A DNA stretch of 6,688 nucleotides from Deltaproteobacteria bacterium UBA7527 (lineage in GTDB: Bacteria > Desulfobacterota > Syntrophorhabdia > Syntrophorhabdales > Syntrophorhabdaceae): the NCBI GenBank assembly GCA_002478225.1, contig DLMV01000064.1, positions 4,563 through 11,250 on the forward strand, given 5' to 3'. Below, piece after piece: positions 1 through 5,297 of this stretch (position 1 is the stretch's first letter; every line of letters starts with the position of its first letter). The notes beneath the pieces are model-generated. The model worked only from the letters and a program-made list of their open reading frames with translations, was not told the DNA's origin and ran no database searches. Both the position numbers and the translations under genes were made by a program.

Positions 1-35
1 ACCTATTACCTGCCACCTATCACCTTTCATCTTTC
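1..35 (+). repeat. Degenerate heptanucleotide array, block A
   Basis: Five consecutive 7-nt units are readable without gaps: ACCTATT, ACCTGCC, ACCTATC, ACCTTTC and ATCTTTC. A sixth, poorer unit starts with ACATGG at 36. The dinucleotide AC (AT in the fifth unit) recurs every 7 nt and each unit ends in a pyrimidine. The array touches the window edge, so it may extend further left. The same register, YACNNNY, is seen in blocks at 53-110, 3186-3209 and 6215-6266. Confidence 0.75.
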
Positions 36-52
36 ACATGGTTCATCCAATT

Positions 53-110
53 ATGAATTACGATTCACGAATTACGGTTTTCCCGCCTCACGACTTACGC
101 CTCACGTTTT
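53..110 (+). repeat. Degenerate heptanucleotide array, block B
   Basis: The units ATGAATT, ACGATTC, ACGAATT and ACGGTTT run from 53 to 80. After a short slip, CCGCCTC, ACGACTT, ACGCCTC and ACGTTTT run from 83 to 110. Longer internal repeats follow from the period: GAATTACG occurs at 55-62 and 69-76, and CGCCTCACG at 84-92 and 98-106, each pair 14 nt apart. The core differs from block A (ACG rather than ACC), but the 7-nt spacing of AC is the same. Confidence 0.75.
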
Positions 111-123
111 TTCATAAGGGGGG

Positions 124-169
124 AAGGGGCAAGAAAGGAGGGGTGGGGATGAAAAAGGTCTTGCCCCTT
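124..169. repeat. 11-bp perfect inverted repeat in a G-rich tract
   Basis: The left arm AAGGGGCAAGA (124-134) is exactly complementary to TCTTGCCCCTT (159-169), leaving a 24-nt purine-rich loop at 135-158. No run of T follows on either strand, so it does not look like an intrinsic terminator. The loop contains most of a Shine-Dalgarno sequence and the ATG of the mini-ORF at 149-178, and the right arm lies inside that mini-ORF. A hairpin and translation of the mini-ORF would therefore be mutually exclusive. A functional role is inference only. Confidence 0.5.
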
Positions 170-178
170 AATATGTAA
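149..178 (+). other. Possible 9-codon mini-ORF (leader peptide or gene remnant)
   Basis: ATG at 149 opens a reading frame encoding MKKVLPLNM before TAA at 176-178. It is preceded by AAAGGAGG at 134-141, a full match to the Shine-Dalgarno core, with a 7-nt spacer (142-148). This is a better ribosome-binding context than several real genes in the window have. The peptide contains no run of a regulatory amino acid such as would mark a classical attenuator, and no terminator follows. It could be a short leader peptide, the fossil start of a lost gene, or coincidence in a G-rich tract. Confidence 0.2.
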
Positions 179-398
179 GATCTAAAAGCAAAGACCGTGC
201 CACATTGCAACTTTACCTGTAACAGGATGTTATTATTGTCTAAAAGAATTTTTCAATAGCGGATATGTTGGGGCGCGCCAGGAAAAAAATGTCGAAATGG
301 TCTTATTCAACTCGACAATTCTGTCGATTCAAAAAAGTCCATGCATTGCAGTGCCAATGCCGGTCAAATAAGAGGTATCACGAATTATTTGAATTTCC

Positions 399-426
399 TT
401 GATTATTTAGGAAAAAATTATAAAAT
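399..426 (+). promoter_or_regulatory. Candidate sigma-70-type promoter of xerC
   Basis: TTGATT at 399-404 (4 of 6 matches to TTGACA) and TAAAAT at 421-426 (5 of 6 to TATAAT) are separated by 16 nt. A start about 7 nt past the -10 element would fall near 433, only about 3 nt before the xerC ATG. The surrounding sequence is AT-rich, which raises the chance of a fortuitous match. TATAAA at 419-424 is an overlapping alternative -10 but gives a 14-nt spacer. Confidence 0.35.
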
Positions 427-435
427 AATTATCTC

Positions 436-1323
436 ATGGATAAGCACACGATAAAGTCTGCCGCGAAAGAATTTTATAAATATCTGGAACGGGAAAAGGG
501 CGCCCCTTACAATACAAAACGTGCATACAAGGGCGATATAGAGGATTTCATGGTCTTTATAGATAAGAGCTCGTATGAGGAGATAGACCACAATACGATA
601 AGGGCCTATATCGTCAATATCTATAAAAACCTTAAAAAGTCTTCTCTTTCGCGGAAGGTTTCGGCGATCAAGGTTTTTTTTAAATTCATGAAGAGAAAAG
701 GCTACACCGAGGAGAACACGGCGCTGGTCATAAAAAATCCGAAGATCGAAAAGAACCTTCCCAAGTTTTACACGATCGACGAGATGTTCCACTTCCTCGA
801 TTTTCTTCCGAAAGAGGGGTGGTTGAACATCAGGAACAGGGCGATCTTCGAGCTCATGTATTCAACCGGCACAAGAGCGCAAGAGGTCCTCAGTCTGAAT
901 ATAGGCGACCTTCATCTCGACGGGATGTGGATAAAGATAAAAGGCAAAGGCGGGAAAGAACGCATAGTGCCCTTCGGCGAAAAGGCGAAGAGCGCCCTGG
1001 AAGAGTATATGCACGCTGTAAAGGAGATAAGCAAAGATGGGCCCGGCAAGCCGCTTTTTATCAATATACGCGGCGGCAGGCTGTCCTACAGGGGTTTACT
1101 GAAGATCATGAAGAAGCACCAATTAAAAGCGCAGCTTTTTAAGAATCTCTCTCTCCATGGCATACGTCATTCATTTGCCACCCACCTGCTCGACAGCGGG
1201 GCGGACCTGAGAAGCATCCAGGAGCTTCTTGGCCACTCAAAGCTTTCAACAACGCAAAAATATACCCATATCTCCATGGACAAACTGATGGAGATATATG
1301 ATAAATCCCACCCAAGAAGGTAA
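436..1323 (+). CDS. xerC: Tyrosine recombinase XerC
   Basis: Site-specific tyrosine recombinase of the XerC/XerD family. With a partner Xer protein it resolves chromosome dimers at dif during division, acting on DNA in the cytoplasm. The 295 residues match the family length. Residues about 5-90 form the helical N-terminal core-binding domain and about 110-285 the catalytic domain. All active-site positions are visible: Arg147 (TGTRAQE), Lys171 (GKGGKER), His241 and Arg244 (LHGIRH), His267 (LLGHS) and the nucleophile Tyr276 (QKYTH). The start is fixed: an in-frame TAA lies at 421-423, no other start codon lies between, and the next Met is residue 39. No Shine-Dalgarno is evident. The stop codon lies 1 nt before hslV. 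The XerC rather than XerD assignment rests on its place ahead of hslVU, as for codV-clpQ-clpY in Bacillus. Confidence 0.93.
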   Translation: MDKHTIKSAAKEFYKYLEREKGAPYNTKRAYKGDIEDFMVFIDKSSYEEIDHNTIRAYIVNIYKNLKKSSLSRKVSAIKVFFKFMKRKGYTEENTALVIKNPKIEKNLPKFYTIDEMFHFLDFLPKEGWLNIRNRAIFELMYSTGTRAQEVLSLNIGDLHLDGMWIKIKGKGGKERIVPFGEKAKSALEEYMHAVKEISKDGPGKPLFINIRGGRLSYRGLLKIMKKHQLKAQLFKNLSLHGIRHSFATHLLDSGADLRSIQELLGHSKLSTTQKYTHISMDKLMEIYDKSHPRR

Positions 1324-1324
1324 A

Positions 1325-1849
1325 ATGGAAGCGACAACTATATTATGCGTCAGACATAAAGGGAAGATCGCTATTGGCGGCGACGGGCAGGTGACGATGC
1401 AGTCAACAGTGGTCAAGCATACTGCAAAGAAGGTGAGAAAGATCTATCAGGATAAGTGCCTTGCAGGATTTGCAGGCGCTACTGCAGACGCCTTCACGCT
1501 CTTTGAGCGCTTTGAAAAAAAGCTCGAACAGTACAACGGCAACCTGACAAGGGCCGCTGTTGAGCTCGCAAAGGACTGGAGGATGGACAAATTTTTAAGG
1601 CGGCTCGAGGCCCTTCTGGTAGTGGCTGACAGGGATCACACGCTGATCCTTTCAGGTACGGGCGATGTTGTTGAGCCTGATGACGGGGTGGCTGCGATCG
1701 GCTCGGGTGGAGCATATGCGCAGGCTGCCGCAAAGGCGCTTGTCAAATACACTGACCTTGATGCCTCTGAGATCGTGAAAGAAGCGATGTCCATTGCAGC
1801 GGAGATATGCATCTACACCAATGACCGGATAGTTATTGAGGAGCTTTAA
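1325..1849 (+). CDS. hslV: HslV (ClpQ), peptidase subunit of the HslUV protease
   Basis: Threonine peptidase of the bacterial proteasome-like HslUV complex. Two hexameric rings degrade cytoplasmic proteins unfolded and fed in by HslU. The 174 residues match the family (E. coli HslV is 176). Translation gives MEA followed by TT, so the catalytic Thr1 is residue 4 after removal of a 3-residue propeptide. Counting from that Thr, Asp17 (GGDGQ) and Lys33 (AKKVRK) fall exactly where the family needs them. Further signatures are AGFAGATADAFTLFE, ELAKDWR, LEALL, the GSGGAYAQAAA loop and the C-terminal ICIYTN...IEEL. ATG 1325 is chosen because AGAAGG (1315-1320) lies 4 nt upstream and the xerC stop is 1 nt away. 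ATG 1298 would add nine unrelated residues and overlap xerC by 26 nt. The TAA abuts hslU directly. Confidence 0.95.
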   Translation: MEATTILCVRHKGKIAIGGDGQVTMQSTVVKHTAKKVRKIYQDKCLAGFAGATADAFTLFERFEKKLEQYNGNLTRAAVELAKDWRMDKFLRRLEALLVVADRDHTLILSGTGDVVEPDDGVAAIGSGGAYAQAAAKALVKYTDLDASEIVKEAMSIAAEICIYTNDRIVIEEL

Positions 1850-3181
1850 GTGAAGACATTGACGCCAAGACAGATCATGGAGGAGCTTGACAGGTTCATC
1901 ATAGGCCAGAATAAAGCAAAGAAGGCCGTTTCCATAGCGCTCAGGAATCGGTGGAGAAGACGGATGATCCCCAAAGAACTGCGAGACGAGGTAGCGCCCA
2001 AGAACATCATCATGATCGGCCCGACAGGCGTTGGGAAGACGGAGATCGCGAGGCGCCTCGCAAAGCTTGCAGGCGCGCCCTTTCTAAAGATAGAGGCCAC
2101 AAAGTTCACAGAGGTCGGTTATGTCGGAAGGGATGTCGAATCGATGATACGTGACCTGACGGAACTTGCTATCAGCATGGTAAGAAAGGAAGAGCAGGCG
2201 CTTGTTATGGAGAAGGCGGCAGAGATAGCCGAGGAGAGGATACTGGACATACTGCTGCCTGCGCGGAAGACTGCCAACGCGCAGGAAGAACAGGAGGCGG
2301 CAGATCTTTCACGGGAAAAAATGAGAAGCCGTTTTAAGGCCGGTCAATTGAAGGACAGGCTTGTTGAGCTTGAAGTGCCTGACAGAGCGCTCCCGATGAT
2401 AGAGATCTTTTCTGCGTCGGGCATGGAAGAGATGGACATGCAGATACGGGATATCTTCGGGAACATGCTCCCGAAGAAGACGAAGAGAAGGAAGATGAAG
2501 GTCAGCGAGGCATACGAACACCTGGTCCAGGAGGAATCGAAAAAACTGATCGATATGGACAGGGTTACCAAGGACGCCATCGAGAAGGTTGAGCAGTCGG
2601 GGATCATATTCCTCGACGAGATAGACAAGATCGCGAGCCGGGACCACGGCCACGGGCCCGATGTATCGAGAGAAGGGGTGCAAAGGGACATACTGCCCAT
2701 CGTTGAAGGAACGACGGTGACGACAAAGTACGGGATGGTCAGAACCGACCACATTCTTTTCATAGCGGCGGGGGCTTTCCACATGTCCAAACCTTCCGAT
2801 CTCATACCGGAATTACAGGGGAGGTTCCCCATAAGGGTGGAGCTCGACGCGCTGACAAAAGATGATTTTTACAGGATCATTACCGAACCGGAGAATGCCC
2901 TTATCAAGCAGTATAAGGCCCTTCTCAAGACGGAAGAGATCGATCTCGAATTTGAGAAAGAGTCGATCGAGGAGATCACGGACATCGCGCAGAGGATCAA
3001 CGAGATGACGGAGAATATCGGGGCCAGGAGGCTATACACGGTTATGGAAAAGCTTCTTGAGGACATCTCCTTTTCGGCGCCTGATATGCATAAGAGGGCT
3101 ATTACCATTACAAAAAGCTATGTGAAGGAGAAACTGGGGGAATTCCTGGAAAAGGAAGACCTCAGCAGGTATATACTTTAA
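1850..3181 (+). CDS. hslU: HslU (ClpY), AAA+ unfoldase of the HslUV protease
   Basis: ATP-driven hexameric unfoldase that binds substrates and threads them into HslV. The 443 residues equal the length of E. coli HslU. Visible elements are Walker A GPTGVGKT (57-64, Lys63), the pore loop GYVG (90-93, Tyr91), an inserted I-domain at about 110-243, Walker B FLDEID (254-259, Glu257), arginine finger Arg325 in LQGR, sensor-2 GARR (391-394), and the C-terminal tail DLSRYIL, which in the family docks into HslV pockets. Translation starts at GTG 1850, immediately after the hslV stop with no spacer; GAGGAG at 1838-1843 with a 6-nt gap supports it. Adjacency implies coupled translation and matched amounts of the two subunits. 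The sequence looks intact, with no missing catalytic residue. Confidence 0.97.
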   Translation: MKTLTPRQIMEELDRFIIGQNKAKKAVSIALRNRWRRRMIPKELRDEVAPKNIIMIGPTGVGKTEIARRLAKLAGAPFLKIEATKFTEVGYVGRDVESMIRDLTELAISMVRKEEQALVMEKAAEIAEERILDILLPARKTANAQEEQEAADLSREKMRSRFKAGQLKDRLVELEVPDRALPMIEIFSASGMEEMDMQIRDIFGNMLPKKTKRRKMKVSEAYEHLVQEESKKLIDMDRVTKDAIEKVEQSGIIFLDEIDKIASRDHGHGPDVSREGVQRDILPIVEGTTVTTKYGMVRTDHILFIAAGAFHMSKPSDLIPELQGRFPIRVELDALTKDDFYRIITEPENALIKQYKALLKTEEIDLEFEKESIEEITDIAQRINEMTENIGARRLYTVMEKLLEDISFSAPDMHKRAITITKSYVKEKLGEFLEKEDLSRYIL

Positions 3182-3185
3182 TAAA

Positions 3186-3209
3186 AGTGATGAGTGATGA
3201 GTAATGGGT
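3186..3209 (-). repeat. Degenerate heptanucleotide array, block C
   Basis: On the + strand the units AGTGATG, AGTGATG and AGTAATG follow each other at 3186-3206, ending in GGT. Read on the minus strand they are ACCCATT, ACTCATC, ACTCATC and ACT, the same YACNNNY register as the upstream blocks. The array starts 4 nt after the hslU stop codon and lies in the 74-nt gap before argB. The rest of the gap holds only the argB ribosome-binding site (GAAGGA, 3243-3248). Confidence 0.65.
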
Positions 3210-3255
3210 TCGCAGATAAAAGATTTTACTCCGAACTGATCCGAAGGATTGAGCT

Positions 3256-4104
3256 ATGAGTGATAAATTAAAGGTACAAACATTACTTGAAGCGCTTCCC
3301 TACATCAAAAAGTTTGCAGGCTCCACCTTTGTGATTAAATACGGTGGAGCAGCCATGGAGAAGGAAGATCTCAAGACGGAGTTCGCGAAGGACGTCTCTC
3401 TTCTGAAATATGTCGGGATCAACCCTGTCGTAGTCCATGGCGGCGGGCCAATGATCGGCAGGCTCCTTAACGATCTGGAAATACCGACCAAGTTCGTCGA
3501 TGGCCTCAGGGTCACTGATAAAAAGACCCTTGAGGTCGTTGAGATGGTTCTGTCAGGCCTTGTAAATAAAGAGATCGTAAAGAACATCAACGACATGGGG
3601 GGGAGGGCGATCGGTCTTTCAGGCAAAGACGGCAGGCTCCTCGTCGCGAAAAAGGTGAAGGGGAAGGACATCGGACTGGTAGGAGAGATCATAAAGGTGG
3701 ATGTTGCGATCATTAAGGACATAAGCGCGCACGGGTATATACCTGTTATAGCGCCTATTGCCGACGGTGTTGACGGCAGCTCCTATAATATCAATGCAGA
3801 TACTGCCGCAGGGAGCATTGCGAAGGCGCTCTCTGCGAAAAAATTCATCCTGCTCACCGATGTGGAAGGTGTTCTTGACAGGAAAGGCAAGCTCATCTCC
3901 ACGTTAAAACGCGCTGAGATAGAGAAGCTTATCGACAGGAAGGTGGTTTTGGGCGGCATGATACCAAAGGTAAAATGCTGCATCGACGCATTGCGCGGCG
4001 GGGTCAAAGAGACCCACATTCTTGATGGAAGGGTTCCGCACGCTATTCTTCTTGAGGTTTTTACCGATTCCGGAGTTGGTACTGAGATCACAGGTGACCG
4101 ATAA
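3256..4104 (+). CDS. argB: Acetylglutamate kinase
   Basis: Phosphorylates N-acetyl-L-glutamate with ATP, the second step of arginine synthesis, in the cytoplasm. It has the amino-acid kinase fold: 282 residues with IKYGG (27-31), HGGGP (61-65), GLRVTD (83-88), NINADTAAGSIA (178-189), LLTDVEGVLD (199-208) and GGMIPKV (233-239). About 25 residues precede the first strand and include LLEALPYIKKF, which resembles the N-terminal helix of arginine-sensitive hexameric kinases (Pseudomonas, Thermotoga type) and is absent from the short E. coli enzyme. Feedback inhibition by arginine is therefore likely, though inferred. ATG 3256 has GAAGGA 7 nt upstream. The stop overlaps the argD start as TAATG. The 74-nt gap from hslU could hold a promoter, but none is convincing. 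Confidence 0.96.
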   Translation: MSDKLKVQTLLEALPYIKKFAGSTFVIKYGGAAMEKEDLKTEFAKDVSLLKYVGINPVVVHGGGPMIGRLLNDLEIPTKFVDGLRVTDKKTLEVVEMVLSGLVNKEIVKNINDMGGRAIGLSGKDGRLLVAKKVKGKDIGLVGEIIKVDVAIIKDISAHGYIPVIAPIADGVDGSSYNINADTAAGSIAKALSAKKFILLTDVEGVLDRKGKLISTLKRAEIEKLIDRKVVLGGMIPKVKCCIDALRGGVKETHILDGRVPHAILLEVFTDSGVGTEITGDR

Positions 4105-5297
4105 TGCAGGAGACATTGATCAAAAAGGCCAGGCAGTATCTTGCAAACACCTATACGAGATATCCCATCGTTGTCACAAAAGGAGAAGGATGCTGGCTGT
4201 GGGATCTCGATGGGAGGCGGTATCTTGATTTTCTTGCAGGCATCGCCGTATGCAGTCTTGGCCATGTGAACCCGAACGTATGCGAAGGGATCATCTCGCA
4301 GGCGAAGAAGCTCTTCCATGTTTCGAACCTCTTCTACACCGAGCCTCAGATCAAAGCTGCGGAGATGCTCGTAGAGCGCTCTTTCGGCGACAAGGTCTTT
4401 TTCTGCAACAGCGGCGCCGAGGCGAACGAGGCCGCCATAAAGCTTGCCAGGCTGTATTCCTGGAAGAAATACGGGGAGGGACGCCACGAGGTCATCGTCA
4501 TGGAGAACTCCTTCCACGGCAGAACGATCGCCACTGTATCGGCAACAGGCCAGCCGAAGTTTCAGGAAGGATTTGCGCCCCTGCTGGAAGGCTTTATCTG
4601 CGTCCCCTTCAACAGGGTCGACTCAGTGGCAGAGCGCTTAAGCGGAAAGACCTGCGCCGTCATGCTTGAGCTTATTCAGGCAGAAGGAGGCGTATATCCT
4701 GCAAAGAAGGAATATGTGAGAAAACTTCGCGACATGACGGCAAACAAGGATATACTCCTGATCATTGATGAAGTACAGACAGGGATAGGGAGGACCGGAA
4801 AATTCTTTGCCTATGAACACTACGACATAGAGCCTGACGTCATAAGCCTTGCGAAGGCCCTGGGCAACGGTTTTCCTGTAGGGGCTATTATCGGCAAGGA
4901 ACGTATTATGGAGGCGTTCGTGCCGGGAACCCACGCATCAACCTTTGGCGGGAATCCATTGGCGGCGGCGGCAGTCGCGGCAACCCTCAACACCCTCATC
5001 GACGAAAAGATCATCAAACATTGCGAAGAGGTCGGGAAGTACCTGCGCAAAGGTCTTCTATCGCTTAAGAAAAAATATCCTTTTATTGTTGATATCAGGG
5101 GAATGGGATTGATATGGGGCGTTGAGCTCTCCATCGACGGCGATGAACTGGTGAAGGAATTTCTCAAGGAGGGCATAATCATCAACGCCGTAAAAGGCAA
5201 GATCCTGAGATTGGTACCCCCTCTGATCGTGAAAAAAGAGGAGATCGACATTTTCATCGATATTGCAAATAGAGTATTTGAAAGGAAAAAGAGCTGA
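4104..5297 (+). CDS. argD: Acetylornithine aminotransferase
   Basis: PLP-dependent class III aminotransferase that converts N-acetylglutamate semialdehyde and glutamate to N-acetylornithine and 2-oxoglutarate. In many bacteria the enzyme also serves lysine synthesis as the succinyldiaminopimelate aminotransferase. The 397 residues fit the family. PLP-site features are NSGAEANE (102-109), the SFHGR turn (136-140), Glu189 in LELIQAEGG, Asp222 in IIDEVQTG, Lys251 in LAKALGNG as the Schiff-base lysine, and Thr280 before FGGNPL. Arg369 in ILRLVPP is a likely substrate-carboxylate contact. The start ATG 4104 shares one base with the argB stop and has AGGTGA (4092-4097) 6 nt upstream. The arginine pathway assignment comes from its position between argB and argF; sequence alone does not exclude related omega-aminotransferases. 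Confidence 0.95.
   Translation: MQETLIKKARQYLANTYTRYPIVVTKGEGCWLWDLDGRRYLDFLAGIAVCSLGHVNPNVCEGIISQAKKLFHVSNLFYTEPQIKAAEMLVERSFGDKVFFCNSGAEANEAAIKLARLYSWKKYGEGRHEVIVMENSFHGRTIATVSATGQPKFQEGFAPLLEGFICVPFNRVDSVAERLSGKTCAVMLELIQAEGGVYPAKKEYVRKLRDMTANKDILLIIDEVQTGIGRTGKFFAYEHYDIEPDVISLAKALGNGFPVGAIIGKERIMEAFVPGTHASTFGGNPLAAAAVAATLNTLIDEKIIKHCEEVGKYLRKGLLSLKKKYPFIVDIRGMGLIWGVELSIDGDELVKEFLKEGIIINAVKGKILRLVPPLIVKKEEIDIFIDIANRVFERKKS
5281..5286 (+). promoter_or_regulatory. Shine-Dalgarno site that decides the argF start (CTG)
   Basis: AAAGGA at 5281-5286, inside the end of argD, lies 7 nt before CTG 5294. That is the usual distance, and it gives CTG the only well-placed ribosome-binding site near the start of the argF homology. 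No comparable purine motif was noted just ahead of the internal ATG at 5429, whose upstream bases read AAGACCCTTGCC. Confidence 0.65.

Larger units (their letters stand above)
1..435. other. Non-coding region upstream of xerC
   Basis: No convincing protein gene or structured RNA gene is visible on either strand across these 435 nt. The left part (1-110) is made of degenerate 7-nt repeats. Positions 118-178 are G-rich and hold an inverted repeat plus a 9-codon mini-ORF with a strong Shine-Dalgarno. Positions 179-398 are AT-richer and contain small palindromes: CCTGT-A-ACAGG at 216-226, GGCGCGCC at 272-279, TCGACA-ATTC-TGTCGA at 312-327, and GCATTG/CAATGC arms at 343-348 and 355-360. An octamer, TCTAAAAG, occurs at 181-188 and 239-246. 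The last 40 nt look like a promoter abutting xerC. The gene upstream of this region lies outside the window, so it is unknown whether part of the region is its 3' or 5' flank. Confidence 0.75.

Noticed and set aside
1..110. CRISPR array or tRNA-like element
   Set aside because: The units are 7 nt with no spacers of 30 nt or so, and no cloverleaf or CCA end can be drawn.
124..169. Intrinsic terminator at the G-rich inverted repeat
   Set aside because: No T-run follows the right arm (AATATG follows), and on the minus strand the arm is followed by C- and A-rich sequence. The 24-nt loop is also long for a terminator.
341..360. Sigma-54 promoter on the minus strand (TGGCAC ... TGCA)
   Set aside because: The GG-to-GC spacing is one base too short and the second element is incomplete. 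It points away from the known genes.
819..1142. 107-residue + strand reading frame inside xerC
   Set aside because: It overlaps the catalytic half of xerC in another frame and has low-complexity, Arg-rich composition with no family resemblance, so it is a shadow of the real gene.
436..1323. xerC as a phage or integron integrase marking a mobile element
   Set aside because: It is directly packed against hslV, as in many chromosomes, has the standard Xer length, and there is no flanking tRNA, attachment repeat or phage gene in view.
1298..1849. hslV starting at ATG 1298 (183 residues)
   Set aside because: It adds nine residues unrelated to HslV, overlaps xerC by 26 nt and ignores the AGAAGG site directly before ATG 1325.
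3783..4517. 244-residue minus-strand reading frame across argB and argD
   Set aside because: It lies opposite two well-conserved genes, shows no recognisable domain and is explained by antisense codon bias.
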